DNA of 64,000 nt from Sphingopyxis lindanitolerans (GTDB taxonomy: Bacteria; Pseudomonadota; Alphaproteobacteria; Sphingomonadales; Sphingomonadaceae): contig NZ_PHFW01000004.1 of NCBI RefSeq assembly GCF_002993885.1, forward strand, positions 117,518 to 181,517, given 5' to 3'. Made by a program: the position numbers and the translations under genes. Positions 33,534 to 43,366 of the stretch are shown one piece after another (positions within the stretch are counted from its first letter, which is position 1; the number at the start of each line of letters is the position of its first letter). The notes under the pieces are model-generated. The model had not been told where the DNA came from, did not search any database, and saw only the letters and a program-made list of their open reading frames with translations.

Positions 33534-34292
33534 TCAGCCTATCGACGCTACATCAAGGGGAGAAGGCCTTTTTTTGGTGGCCCTGGCCAGTCGTGGCTTG
33601 CGGACGCGGCGCTGGGGAGGAGCCACCAGCCCGGGATAAATGTTGACGACCCCATCCAGAAACAGAATAATTTCCATCTCTACCCAGGCATCGACGTTTT
33701 CAGGCGTGTCGACCCCATATATGAATTTCCGGACGCCGAGATAAAAGATGCGCGAATTGACGCCAAGCACGAGTTCGGATTCGTTCTGTGTGAGAGGCAT
33801 CTCTTCAATCGTAGGCAGGCCAAGATCGTGACGAAATTCGGCGCAAACCGGCCTGACGAGATGTTCTTGCATGAAAGAATACCAGCGACCGTTTATGTCG
33901 GATCCCTTAAGACCTGCGAACATGAATAGGCGGACCCAGTCATAATTAAGCACTGTCTGGGCGAGCGCCTGGTATACATTTACCAGCCGCTCTCGCAACG
34001 GAACATTGCGGTTGCTGATTACAATTTCCCAGTATGGATTCCACCGGCCGATGAATACTTCCTGATACACGCGTTCAATCAGTGCGTTCTTGCTGGCAAA
34101 ATAGCGAAATAACAAAGGGTGCGTGATGTTCAGCCGCTTCGCTAGCTCGCGTGTGTCACCACCAAACCCTACTTCCGCGAAGAATTGCACGGCGCCTTCC
34201 ACGATAAGCCGCTCGCGTTCGGCGCGCGGCAACCGCGGAGTGTCGGTCTGCGTTTTCTTACGCGGGGTCGTCACCTCATTCCCTTCTTTCAT
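33534..34292 (-). CDS. TetR-family regulator of the catabolic island
   Basis: A 252-aa TetR repressor with the N-terminal helix-turn-helix (AVQFFAEVGFGGDTRELAKR then LNITHPLLFRYFASKNALIE). The ligand domain has no specific match. The tail (RRVRKPRLARATKKRP) is basic. The start at 34292 was chosen; 34319 is an alternative. A palindrome TGACCGGCTGGTCA lies 48 bp upstream, suggesting autoregulation, and related sites precede other operons of the island. Confidence 0.88.
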   Translation of the reverse strand: MKEGNEVTTPRKKTQTDTPRLPRAERERLIVEGAVQFFAEVGFGGDTRELAKRLNITHPLLFRYFASKNALIERVYQEVFIGRWNPYWEIVISNRNVPLRERLVNVYQALAQTVLNYDWVRLFMFAGLKGSDINGRWYSFMQEHLVRPVCAEFRHDLGLPTIEEMPLTQNESELVLGVNSRIFYLGVRKFIYGVDTPENVDAWVEMEIILFLDGVVNIYPGLVAPPQRRVRKPRLARATKKRPSPLDVASIG

Positions 34293-34339
34293 AACCAAGC
34301 GCCTTGGCGCCGATGCCAATGGTCGTGAATGCTAAAAAA

Positions 34340-34353
34340 TGACCGGCTGGTCA
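34340..34353. promoter_or_regulatory. Operator 2, variant site upstream of tetR
   Basis: TGACCGGCTGGTCA is a near-perfect palindrome sharing TGACC and CTGGT with operator 1. It lies between the TetR gene and the divergent acyl-CoA synthetase gene. Confidence 0.6.
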
Positions 34354-34751
34354 AGTGCATAGGCGGATGCTTCGCTCCAGCTGACGGCGGTGCGCGCTGA
34401 ATACGCGCCGCCGCTGGAAGAGGTCCTTACTCTGTGAGTTGTTGCATGTGCGCTTGCAGCATTGTGGCCGGCGGGCAGGAGTTGGGAATTGGTCGTTACG
34501 TAGCTTCTTTTTGGCGATGTTTGTGGCGCATAGGGCTATTGACAAATGCCCAAACGGTGACCTAAAGTTTCAAACAGACGCAGAGACGATAAGCGCCGTG
34601 CAAGTTGGGGCCATCCGGCCGGAAATGCTGAACGGATGGATCGGATGCTGCCAGGGGCCTGCGTGAGCGGGTTGGCAGGCTAGTTTCCCATGTACGGAAG
34701 ACGAATCGGGAAAGCTCGTGGTCGGTGTGTTTCGCGAGTGAGGGGATAGAC
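34354..34751. other. Divergent promoter region
   Basis: About 400 bp without a supported gene between tetR and the synthetase operon. A TTGACA hexamer is at 34540-34545. GC-rich dyads occur around 34384-34410. The synthetase ribosome site AGGGG (34741-34745) is at its end. Confidence 0.45.
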
Positions 34752-36395
34752 GTGCGAAAGGACGTGAGCGGTTGGATCACCCGTCTGAACGACGCGATGA
34801 TCGACAACTACACAGCTTCAGGCGCATGGCGGAATGAGTCGATCGCCGATATCGCTGCGCGTCTGGTGATCGAAAAGCCTGACATGCTCGCATTTATTGA
34901 GGGCGATCGCTCGCTTTATCTGGGTAATCTTGTTACCAAGGCAAGAAAGATTGCTGCGGTACTTGCCACGCGTGGCCTAGTTCCGGGCGATGTGGTAAGC
35001 TTCCAGCTTCCCAACTGGCTCGAAACCGCGGTAATCAACCTGGCTTGTTGTATCGGCGGCTTTGTCTGCAATCCCATCATCCCAATCTATCGCGAGGCGG
35101 AGGTCGGCTACATCCTGCGCGACGGCCGTGCTAAGATTCTGTTCGTGCCGACGAGCTTCCGTGGCTTCGATTATGTCAATATGGCGCGCGCGCTTCAGGC
35201 GGGCCTTCCCGATCTTGCCACCATCGTTACCGTCCGGGGTGAGGCGGAGGGCTGTCTTGGTTATGAGGAGCTTCTCGCTTCAAACGCGCCTGACGTGGCA
35301 AGCGGCCATCCCGATCCCAATGCCGTCAAGCTGCTGCTCTATACATCGGGCACGACAAGCCATCCCAAGGGCGTTCTGCACAGCCACAATAGCTTAATGG
35401 CCGAGCTCCTTGCCGCTCGGGACTATTGGGGCCTTGGTGCGAGCGATGTGGTGCTGATGCCCTCGCCGGTTACGCATATAACCGGCTATCTTTACGCGCT
35501 CGAAATGGGTTTCGTCACCGGCTGTGCCGCGGTGTTGATGGAGCGATGGGACGCCTCTGAGGCGGTCGAGCTGATCAAGCGGCACGGCGTAACGATGAGC
35601 GTTGGCGCAACTCCCTTCCTCAGGGAACTTACGGATACGGTCGTGTCGGCCGGGGCTCTGCTCCCCACGATGCGTTTGTTTATCTGCGGCGGGGCGCCGG
35701 TTGCGCCGGAACTTGTGCGCCGGGCGGCGCAGGCGATCCCGGGGTGCGCCATATCGCGCGCCTTCGGAAGCAGCGAGGCGCCAACGGTCACGCTGGGTGT
35801 CCGGGGCGTCGAAGAGCTTGAGCTTGGCGCGACCACGGACGGGCGCATCGTCAACAATGAAGTGCGGATCATCGACGAAGCGACGGGAGCGTTGCTGGGC
35901 GAGGGGGCGGAAGGAGAGATCCTTGTTCGCGGCCCGGAGGTGATGCTGGGCTATACCGATCAAGCGCTGACGGACGATGCGTTCGATCAGGACGGCTTCT
36001 TCCGCACGGGTGATCTCGGACGGATCGAATTTGGCGATTTCCTGGCGGTGAGCGGCCGTAAAAAGGATGTTATCGTGCGCGGGGGCGAGAATATCAGCCC
36101 TCAGGAAATCGAAGATGCGCTGCATCGCTATCCTGCAATCACCGACGTCGCAGTGGTGGCGATGCCGCATGAAAGGCTGGGTGAAGGGGTCTGCGCCTAT
36201 GTGATTGCGGATGCGCCCGTTTCCGTCGCCGACATTGGCAGCTTCCTCGGGGAGCAAGGGCTAGCGCGACAGAAATGGCCGGAGCGCGTGGAGATGGTCG
36301 ACGCGTTTCCGCGCACGGCTTCGGGCAAAGTCCAGAAGAATATCCTGCGTGATCGCCTGGTTGCGCAGGCTCAGCCCACGGAGGCGTCCTTATGA
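34752..36395 (+). CDS. Acyl-CoA synthetase (AMP-binding)
   Basis: A 547-aa ANL-superfamily ligase that activates a carboxylic acid to its CoA thioester. Motifs: phosphate loop LLLYTSGTTSHPKG, ISRAFGSSEAPT, the hinge DLGRIEFGDFLAVSGRKKDV and catalytic Lys in PRTASGKVQK near the C-terminus. The GTG at 34752 follows AGGGG at the right distance and was preferred over an earlier in-frame Met (34725). The stop overlaps the E1 alpha start (ATGA), so the genes are coupled. Confidence 0.9.
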   Translation: MRKDVSGWITRLNDAMIDNYTASGAWRNESIADIAARLVIEKPDMLAFIEGDRSLYLGNLVTKARKIAAVLATRGLVPGDVVSFQLPNWLETAVINLACCIGGFVCNPIIPIYREAEVGYILRDGRAKILFVPTSFRGFDYVNMARALQAGLPDLATIVTVRGEAEGCLGYEELLASNAPDVASGHPDPNAVKLLLYTSGTTSHPKGVLHSHNSLMAELLAARDYWGLGASDVVLMPSPVTHITGYLYALEMGFVTGCAAVLMERWDASEAVELIKRHGVTMSVGATPFLRELTDTVVSAGALLPTMRLFICGGAPVAPELVRRAAQAIPGCAISRAFGSSEAPTVTLGVRGVEELELGATTDGRIVNNEVRIIDEATGALLGEGAEGEILVRGPEVMLGYTDQALTDDAFDQDGFFRTGDLGRIEFGDFLAVSGRKKDVIVRGGENISPQEIEDALHRYPAITDVAVVAMPHERLGEGVCAYVIADAPVSVADIGSFLGEQGLARQKWPERVEMVDAFPRTASGKVQKNILRDRLVAQAQPTEASL

Positions 36396-37363
36396 ATGGT
36401 CCGGACCTTCAACGGTCATTACGGCTTTTTGAGCGCATGCTGCTTATCCGCAGGATGGAGGAGCGGCTTGGTGACCTCGGGAAAGCCGGCGAACTTCCTG
36501 GCAATGTGCATCTTTATATTGGCCAGGAAGCGGTGGCCACCGGCGTCTGCGCACATCTTGACGACAGCGACTGGGTTGCCAGCACTCATCGCGGGCACGG
36601 TCACTTCCTGGCGAAGGGCGGAGATCCGCGCGCTATGGCGGCGGAGCTCATGGGCAAAGAGACCGGCATTTGCCACGGCAAGGGCGGCTCGATGCATGTT
36701 GCCGACGTCTCGAAGGGCATATTGGGCGCCAACGGCATTGTCGGCGGTGGCGTAGGGCTCGCGGTCGGTGCGGCACTCGGCGCGCAGCTTGACGGCGAGG
36801 GCCGGGTTGCCGTGGTGTTTTTCGGTGACGGTGCGTCCAGCCAGGGCGTCATTTCCGAGGCGCTGAACATCGCCGCCCTGTGGAAGCTTCCACTGTTGCT
36901 GGTCTGCGAGAATAACGGATTTTCTCAATTCTCCCCTTATGAGACGGTGAACGCTGGCGATATCTGGCGCCGCGCCGAACCGTTTGGCATGCCCGGCGCG
37001 CTGGTCGACGGCAATGACGTCCACGCCGTATGGCGGGTCGTTGGCGAGGCGGTTGCGCGGGCGCGCTCAGGCGAAGGGGCCACGCTCATCGAGGCTCGTA
37101 CCTATCGCTGGCGGACTCATGTCGAATCCGAAGAAAGCTTCCTTGCAGCGCCTTATCGCACCCAGGAAGAAGTCGAGAGCTGGAAGCAGCGCGATCCGAT
37201 TAGCCGGCTGGAAGAATTTCTCGTCTCCGAGGATCTGGAAAAGGACGTGGCCGCTATCCGGGCCAGGGTCGAGGGCGTTACCGAAAGCGCCATCACCGAT
37301 GCTTTGAATGATCCTCTTCCCCCTGTCTCCCGTGCTTTTGAGGATATGTTCGCCAATGGCTAA
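36392..37363 (+). CDS. Thiamine-diphosphate dehydrogenase E1 alpha subunit
   Basis: A 323-aa AcoA/PdhA-like E1 alpha with the ThDP signature GDGASSQG to CENN (about residues 149-178) and the conserved HRGHGHFLAKGGD segment. It decarboxylates a 2-oxo acid (pyruvate, acetoin or a branched substrate) together with the beta subunit. The substrate cannot be deduced. The gene overlaps the beta gene by 8 bp. Confidence 0.9.
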   Translation: MNGPDLQRSLRLFERMLLIRRMEERLGDLGKAGELPGNVHLYIGQEAVATGVCAHLDDSDWVASTHRGHGHFLAKGGDPRAMAAELMGKETGICHGKGGSMHVADVSKGILGANGIVGGGVGLAVGAALGAQLDGEGRVAVVFFGDGASSQGVISEALNIAALWKLPLLLVCENNGFSQFSPYETVNAGDIWRRAEPFGMPGALVDGNDVHAVWRVVGEAVARARSGEGATLIEARTYRWRTHVESEESFLAAPYRTQEEVESWKQRDPISRLEEFLVSEDLEKDVAAIRARVEGVTESAITDALNDPLPPVSRAFEDMFANG

Positions 37364-38339
37364 GCGGCGCCTCATCCATGCTGTCAACGAAGCGCTTCAT
37401 GAAGAAATGGAGCGCGACGATCGTGTGATCCTCTATGGCGAGGATGTCAGGATCGGCTTGTTCGGCGATACACGCGGCCTCTTCGACAAGTTCGGGGGCA
37501 AGCGGGTGATCAACACGCCAATCTCCGAGGTTGTCATGACCGGTATGGCGGTTGGGATGGCAGCGGCCGGCTATCGCCCGATCTGCCACATGATGTATGG
37601 CAACTTCCTTTATACCGGCTTTGACTCCATCGCGAACCAGGCCGCCAAGCTTCGCTATATGACGGCGGGCCAGCTCAAGCTGCCGCTCGTTTACCTGGCA
37701 TCTACAGGTGCCGGCCGCTCATCTGGCGCCCAGCATTCCGATGCACCCTATCCAGGCGTTATGAACCTTGGCGGCATCAAGGTCGTGATCCCCAGCACGC
37801 CAGCCGACGCCAAGGGTTTGATGAAGGCCAGCATCCGTGAGGATAATCCGGTCCTCTTCCTGCTGCCCACCCGCCGCGGCGGCGAGCAAGGAGAAGTGCC
37901 CGATGGCGATCATGTCGTGCCGCTCGGCAAGGGATCGGTGAAGCGCGAGGGTCGCGATGTCACGGTGGTCGCGATCGGTGTGATGGTGCGTCATGCAATG
38001 CGCGCAGCGGCGACATTGTCCGAAGAGGGGATCGAGGTCGAAGTTGTCGATCCGATGACGCTCTTCCCGCTCGATAAGGAGCTGATCCTGGCCTCGGTTC
38101 GCAAGACCGGGCGCCTAGTAATCCTCGATGAGGCGCGTGCTACATGCAGCGCCGCAAGTGAAATTGCCGCTATCGTCGCCGAACAGGGTTTTGCTTCGTT
38201 GCGTGGTCCCGTGCGCCGGGTCACCGTGCAGGATGTGGCGATCCCGTTCGCGCCCCATCTCGAAAATGCGGTGATCCCTGATGAGGCTATGGTTGAGGCT
38301 GCGATCCGCGCGGCTGTACGCGATGGAGACGTTGCATGA
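37356..38339 (+). CDS. Thiamine-diphosphate dehydrogenase E1 beta subunit
   Basis: A 327-aa AcoB/PdhB-like E1 beta (AVNEALHEEMERDDRVILYG; later VIPSTPADAKGLMKASIRED and the transketolase C-terminal RRVTVQDVAIPFA). The start at 37356 overlaps the alpha stop. Forms an alpha2beta2 E1 with the preceding gene. The stop overlaps the lipoyl gene by 4 bp. Confidence 0.9.
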   Translation: MAKRRLIHAVNEALHEEMERDDRVILYGEDVRIGLFGDTRGLFDKFGGKRVINTPISEVVMTGMAVGMAAAGYRPICHMMYGNFLYTGFDSIANQAAKLRYMTAGQLKLPLVYLASTGAGRSSGAQHSDAPYPGVMNLGGIKVVIPSTPADAKGLMKASIREDNPVLFLLPTRRGGEQGEVPDGDHVVPLGKGSVKREGRDVTVVAIGVMVRHAMRAAATLSEEGIEVEVVDPMTLFPLDKELILASVRKTGRLVILDEARATCSAASEIAAIVAEQGFASLRGPVRRVTVQDVAIPFAPHLENAVIPDEAMVEAAIRAAVRDGDVA

Positions 38340-38575
38340 AGATGTCGCTTAAGTTGCCGATGTTTGGCATGAACATGGAAGAAGGCACGATCGCTCGCTG
38401 GCACGTACAGCTGGGCGCAGACTTTGCTCTCGGTGACATCCTTTATGAGGTGGAAACCGAAAAGGTGACGTCCGAGGTGGAAGCCCCGTGCGATGGAACT
38501 CTCATTGAAATATTGGTTTCTGAAGGTGATGATGCTGCTGTTGGAGCGGCAGTCTGCCGAATAGAAACGAAATAA
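38336..38575 (+). CDS. Free-standing lipoyl carrier protein
   Basis: A 79-aa single biotinyl/lipoyl domain with the modification lysine in EVETEKVTSEVEAP (Lys about 42). In normal complexes this domain is the N-terminus of an E2 acyltransferase; here no peripheral-subunit-binding or catalytic domain follows. It would shuttle the acyl group from E1 to an acceptor enzyme encoded elsewhere. Translationally coupled to E1 beta. Confidence 0.87.
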   Translation: MKMSLKLPMFGMNMEEGTIARWHVQLGADFALGDILYEVETEKVTSEVEAPCDGTLIEILVSEGDDAAVGAAVCRIETK

Positions 38576-38692
38576 TTGTCCTGACACCGGAGTGAAGTGG
38601 GCAGGAGACACGGATAGTTTTTCAACGCGACCGAAGAAAAAATGTTTAAGAGCGCGAAACGATACTTCGGTCATATCTAGGGAGGGATGGTT

Positions 38693-41227
38693 ATGATTGT
38701 CAGACCAGAAAGCACAACGAAACGGCACGGCATTAACTTATACGCATCGGGCGTCGCGCTTCTTTGCTTCTGTTCGCCCGCATTCGCCCAGAGCGAGGCT
38801 CCGGCGGAGCAGCCTGCTGCCCAATCCGCAGCCGCCGAAGCGCCGCAGAGTGAAAGTCTGGGTGCCGGCGAGATCATCGTCACCGCCAGCAAGCGCGCTG
38901 AATCGATCAACAAGGTCGGCCTCACGATTGCGGCGGTCAGTGGCGATCAGCTCGTCAAGCAGGGTATCAGCAGCGTCCAGGATTTGACCAAGGCCGTCCC
39001 GGGTCTGACCTATGCGCGGTCGGCATTCGGCACCCCGGTGTTCACGCTGCGTGGCGTCGGCTATTTCGATACCGCTCTGGCGGCATCGCCTGCGGTTAGC
39101 GTTTATGTCGACCAGGCGCCTCTCAGCTTCTCCGCGCTGCCCGGCATCGGGGTCGGTTTGGACATGGAGCGTGTTGAGGTACTGAAAGGTCCGCAGGGCA
39201 TTCTGTTCGGCCAGAATTCCACCGGCGGCGCGATCAACTACATCGCCAACAAGCCGACCGACACTCTGACGAGCGGGTTCAGCCTTGGCTATGGACGATT
39301 TAGCACGGTTGAAGGCGAAGCTTTCATCAGTGGACCTGTGACCGACACGCTCAATATACGGCTCGCTGGCCGCAGCACTTATGCGGGATCGTGGCAGAAA
39401 AATTACTTCTCTCGTCCAGGTGACGAGTTCGGGAAGCGGCGGGAATTCGCTGGCCGTATCACTCTAGACTGGAAGCCCACCGATAGACTCAGTTTCATGG
39501 CCAGCCTGAGTGGTTGGCATGACGGCAGCGAGCCGCAGATCGGGCAGTACATCTTCCTGCGTCCTGCCACGGCGGGGCAGGAGCAATTTTTGAGCCCTCA
39601 GCTTTATAATTTCGAAACGGGTACATTGGTGACGCCATATGCGCCGCGCAAGGCGCGCGCCGCCGATTGGTCCGCGGATGCTGAACCTTTCCGTGACGAC
39701 AGAATGTATAATGCCGCGCTGCGTACCGACTATGACGTGACCGATAATCTGACCCTGACCTCGATCACTTCTTATTCGGACTATAAGCGTAATAGCCGGG
39801 CGGCGGATGACGGCACTGCGGTGCAAGACTATGATTATGTCGCCAACGACGGATATATTCGTGACTTCAACCAGGAATTGCGCCTGTCGAACGACGCCGC
39901 ATCGCGCATGCGGGTCACCGTCGGTGCTAATTATCAGCACAGCAAAGTCTATGAGCTAAGCAAGCTTTCCTATGGAGATAGCATCGTCTCGAATTTCTCT
40001 CAGATAGACGGGACGAGCACTTTGCTGCCGGTGCCATTTTCCAGATCATCGGATTTCAGCCGGCAGACGATCGAAAATTATGCGTTCTTTGGAAACGTCG
40101 ATTTCGATGTGACAGACACCATCACGGTGAAGGGTGGCCTTCGCTATACGAACAGCAAGCGCCATTTCGTCGGCTGTACCTTTGATAATAATTTCGACCC
40201 GATACATGGCGACGACGCCCAGCGCAGGCTGTTCGACATTATCCACACGTTCGCCAGATCCCTGGTGGGCCTGGGAGCATCGACCCCCCTGCAGCCGGGT
40301 GACTGCACCAGTGCGATCGACCCGCTGACGGATGCCAACGGCAATCCACTTATCGGTGTAGAGAATGGGCAACGGCCGGATGCCTTTGAGAGCATCCTCG
40401 GCGATACCAACCTCAATGAGGATAATCTGTCCTGGAAGGTTGGCGTCGACTTCAAGCCGGTGGCTGGTTCGCTATTTTACGCGAACGTGACCAAGGGCTA
40501 TAAGGCAGGCAGCTTCCCAACGATTGGGGCGGCGACTGTCAGTCAATATCGTCCGGTCGTTCAGGAATCGGTCATTGCCTACGAAGCGGGTTTCAAGCAG
40601 GAGCTGTTCGACCGCTCGGTGCTGCTCACCGGTGCTGGCTTCTACTATGACTACCGCAACAAGCAGCGGATGGGCTTCTTCGATCAGCCGCCTTTCGGCA
40701 CCGTGTTCGCACTCGACAACGTGCCTAAGTCCACCGTCAAGGGCGGTGAGCTGGCCATCGTATGGCGGCCGGTCGATGGCCTCAACCTCAGTGGCGCGGT
40801 GACCTATGTCGACGCGAAGATCAAAAAATACTCCGGTCTGAATTCCGACGGGGTATTTACTGACTTTGCCGGCGACCGGGTGCCATTCGCTCCGAAATGG
40901 AATGCGAGTGCAAACGCCGACTATACCGTTCCGCTTGGCGCCAGCCTGGCAGTGAATTTGGGTGCCAGCCTGACCTATAACAGCAGCACGCAGGCTGCGG
41001 TCGGTCATGATGCGGTGACGAAGGCGGTAACCTACATCAAGCCGTTTACCACCGTTGATGCTCGCATTGCACTTCAGGATGCGGACAATGCATGGCAGGT
41101 CCAGTTCTGGGTGAAGAATCTGACCAACGAATATTACTGGAACAACGTAGCGTTCCTGTACGATACGGCGGTTCGGTATGCGGCCATGCCACGCACCTAC
41201 GGAGTAAAGACCAGCTTCCGTTTCTAA
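38693..41227 (+). CDS. TonB-dependent outer-membrane receptor
   Basis: An 844-aa receptor with signal peptide (cleavage near SPAFAQSEA), a TonB-box-like stretch (GEIIVTASKR), a plug domain (RVEVLKGPQGILFGQNSTGG at about 155-175) and a 22-strand barrel ending in an aromatic residue (TSFRF). The start at 38693 was chosen because GGAGG lies 7 nt upstream; 38687 is too close. It probably imports the hydrophobic substrate of the pathway encoded around it. A terminator follows. Confidence 0.9.
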   Translation: MIVRPESTTKRHGINLYASGVALLCFCSPAFAQSEAPAEQPAAQSAAAEAPQSESLGAGEIIVTASKRAESINKVGLTIAAVSGDQLVKQGISSVQDLTKAVPGLTYARSAFGTPVFTLRGVGYFDTALAASPAVSVYVDQAPLSFSALPGIGVGLDMERVEVLKGPQGILFGQNSTGGAINYIANKPTDTLTSGFSLGYGRFSTVEGEAFISGPVTDTLNIRLAGRSTYAGSWQKNYFSRPGDEFGKRREFAGRITLDWKPTDRLSFMASLSGWHDGSEPQIGQYIFLRPATAGQEQFLSPQLYNFETGTLVTPYAPRKARAADWSADAEPFRDDRMYNAALRTDYDVTDNLTLTSITSYSDYKRNSRAADDGTAVQDYDYVANDGYIRDFNQELRLSNDAASRMRVTVGANYQHSKVYELSKLSYGDSIVSNFSQIDGTSTLLPVPFSRSSDFSRQTIENYAFFGNVDFDVTDTITVKGGLRYTNSKRHFVGCTFDNNFDPIHGDDAQRRLFDIIHTFARSLVGLGASTPLQPGDCTSAIDPLTDANGNPLIGVENGQRPDAFESILGDTNLNEDNLSWKVGVDFKPVAGSLFYANVTKGYKAGSFPTIGAATVSQYRPVVQESVIAYEAGFKQELFDRSVLLTGAGFYYDYRNKQRMGFFDQPPFGTVFALDNVPKSTVKGGELAIVWRPVDGLNLSGAVTYVDAKIKKYSGLNSDGVFTDFAGDRVPFAPKWNASANADYTVPLGASLAVNLGASLTYNSSTQAAVGHDAVTKAVTYIKPFTTVDARIALQDADNAWQVQFWVKNLTNEYYWNNVAFLYDTAVRYAAMPRTYGVKTSFRF

Positions 41228-41319
41228 AGCTGATCGGAGGATCTTGGGTTGGTCTGTCGAGATTGGCCTGGGATCTCCCCTCCTCTGCCGGCATGAAGCC
41301 GGTGGTGCATTGAATGGAT

Positions 41320-41357
41320 ACGGCCGGAGCATCCGATTTTTCGGACGCTCCGGCCGT
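41320..41357 (+). terminator. Terminator after TonB-dependent receptor
   Basis: ACGGCCGGAGCATCCGA pairs with TCGGACGCTCCGGCCGT with one mismatch around a TTTT loop (41320-41357), followed by a weak T-run. Confidence 0.8.
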
Positions 41358-41397
41358 AATCCTTTAAGTTCAGCATTTTTTGGATCAGAATGGGATC

Positions 41398-42339
41398 ATG
41401 GCTGAGGCAGCGGATGACCTGGATGTCGTGATAGATGCCGCGGCGCTATGGCTTGCGGCGGGCCGTCATGTCGCGCTTGCCACAGTGATCGAGACCTGGG
41501 GGTCGGCGCCTCGGCGGGCGGGATCCCATCTGGTGATCCGCGACGACGGAATTTTCGAAGGCTCCGTCAGCGGCGGTTGTGTCGAAGGCGACGTCATCGT
41601 TCAGGCTCTCGAATTGATTGCGGCAGGGGGCGGCTTTCGTCGCCTGGATTATGGCGTGGCTGACGCGCAGGCCTGGGAGGTGGGACTTGCTTGCGGCGGC
41701 CGAATCTCCATCCTGTTACAGACCGTCGATGGGGCACATTTTCCGCCTGCGCTGATCGAGCGTATCGTTGATGCACGGGCGCAGGGTTTGCCGCTGGGTC
41801 TGGCGACGGATCTGACAAGCGGTGCGACCCGCGAGAATGCGGCCCCTCTGAAGGAATGGTTCTTCAATCTCTATCCTCCGCGCCGTCGTCTCGCGATCGT
41901 GGGGGCGGTTCATATCGCCCAGCTGCTCGTCCCGATGGCGCGCCTTGCGGGCTATGAGACAACCGTTATCGATCCGCGCGGCATGTTCGCGGCGGCTGCC
42001 CGATTTGATCAACCTGTAGACGAGAATTGGCCCGACGAAGCGCTTGATCGTTGGCGCCCGGACGGCGGCTCCGCGGTAGTCAGTTTGACGCATGATCCAA
42101 AGCTTGATGATCCGGCGCTGGCGCGCGCTCTGAACTCGCCGGCCTTCTATATCGGCGCATTGGGATCACGAAAAACACATGCTGCCCGGCTCGAGCGGCT
42201 CGGCGCCGCCGGCTTCACGGATAAGGAGCTCGCCCGCATCCATGGGCCGGCAGGGCTCCCAATCGGTGCGGCGGGACCAGCCGAGATCGCCGTTTCCATC
42301 CTGGCCGAGATGACGACAGTCTTGCGGAGCTCGAAGTGA
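41398..42339 (+). CDS. XdhC/CoxI-family molybdenum-enzyme maturation protein
   Basis: A 313-aa XdhC-like protein that sulfurylates or inserts the molybdopterin cofactor into xanthine-dehydrogenase-family hydroxylases. N-terminal CoxI region (VIETWGSAPRRAGS, SVSGGCVEGDV) and a Rossmann C-terminal domain (RRRLAIVGAVHIAQLL, FYIGALGSRKTHAARLERL). ATG at 41398 used; a TTG at 41380 is in frame. Its stop overlaps the next GTG start. Confidence 0.85.
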   Translation: MAEAADDLDVVIDAAALWLAAGRHVALATVIETWGSAPRRAGSHLVIRDDGIFEGSVSGGCVEGDVIVQALELIAAGGGFRRLDYGVADAQAWEVGLACGGRISILLQTVDGAHFPPALIERIVDARAQGLPLGLATDLTSGATRENAAPLKEWFFNLYPPRRRLAIVGAVHIAQLLVPMARLAGYETTVIDPRGMFAAAARFDQPVDENWPDEALDRWRPDGGSAVVSLTHDPKLDDPALARALNSPAFYIGALGSRKTHAARLERLGAAGFTDKELARIHGPAGLPIGAAGPAEIAVSILAEMTTVLRSSK

Positions 42340-43328
42340 GGTTTGGACGGGTATCGCTGGAAGAGGCCGAGGGTGCGATCCTGGCCCATAGCCTCTCGAT
42401 TCCGGGACGCCGCTTGCCAAAAGGGCGCGTGCTCGATTGCGATGATCTGGCGGCGGTCCGGCATGCGGGATTGGAAGCGCTCACCGTTGCTCGGCTCGAT
42501 ACGGACGATATTGGTGAAAATGATGTCGCGATGGCGATTGCGCAGAGGCTGGCCGGAGATCATGTCCGCGCCGAACCTCCCGTCCATGGGCGGGCTGATC
42601 TGATCGCCGAGACGAACGGCCTTCTCGTTTATGCACCCGACGGCATAGGCAAGCTCAATCGGGCAACGGAGGCGATCACATTCGCCGCCGTCGCGCCGAT
42701 GACGCCGGTGCGCGCGGGCGACGTGGTAGGCACCGTCAAGATAATTCCCTATGCGGTGCCCCGAGCCGAACTTGTCTCAGCGGGGCAAGTCGCGGATGGT
42801 TGCAAGGTCCGTATAGCTGCATTCGGGCCCCTCTCGGTCAATCTCGTGCAAACCAGTCTAGGCAGCGTAAGCCTCAAGCTTCTCGCCAAGACCGAAACCG
42901 TTATAAGGCAGCGAGTCGAGAGGCTTGGCGGACATTTGAATCATGTGTGGATCTGCGATCATGATGAAGCGGCTCTAACCAATTTGCTCGCGGACTCTTC
43001 GGAGGCGGATCTTGTGCTGATCATGGCGGCATCGGCGACGGCCGACCGCGAAGATGTGGTCCCCGCGGCCATTCGACAAGCGGGCGGGCGCGTGGAGCGG
43101 GTGGGAATGCCGGTCGATCCCGGCAATCTCCTGTGCCTCGGTTGGTTGCGCAGGCGGGCTGTCATTGGGTTGCCGGGTTGTGCACGTAGCCCCCTGCGTA
43201 ATGGAGTTGATCTGATATTGGAGCGGCTCTTCGCTGGGTTCGGCGTGGATAGCGATGTGATCGCCGGCATGGGAGTCGGCGGTCTGCTCGGGGATGGAGG
43301 CGGACGACTCGATGCGCGCGCCCTCTAG
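42336..43328 (+). CDS. Molybdopterin-binding protein (MoeA/MogA-like)
   Basis: A 330-aa protein resembling molybdopterin-binding partners of XdhC: LDCDDLAAVRHAGLEALTVA in the N-terminal part, a C-terminal MPT-binding-like region (DLVLIMAASATADREDVVPA) and GMPVDPGNLLCLG. It uses a GTG start overlapping the XdhC stop. No molybdenum hydroxylase subunit gene is in the window. Confidence 0.75.
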   Translation: MRFGRVSLEEAEGAILAHSLSIPGRRLPKGRVLDCDDLAAVRHAGLEALTVARLDTDDIGENDVAMAIAQRLAGDHVRAEPPVHGRADLIAETNGLLVYAPDGIGKLNRATEAITFAAVAPMTPVRAGDVVGTVKIIPYAVPRAELVSAGQVADGCKVRIAAFGPLSVNLVQTSLGSVSLKLLAKTETVIRQRVERLGGHLNHVWICDHDEAALTNLLADSSEADLVLIMAASATADREDVVPAAIRQAGGRVERVGMPVDPGNLLCLGWLRRRAVIGLPGCARSPLRNGVDLILERLFAGFGVDSDVIAGMGVGGLLGDGGGRLDARAL

Positions 43329-43366
43329 CTGTAGAAAAACAACACTTACTTGGTTGGGATTATTGG

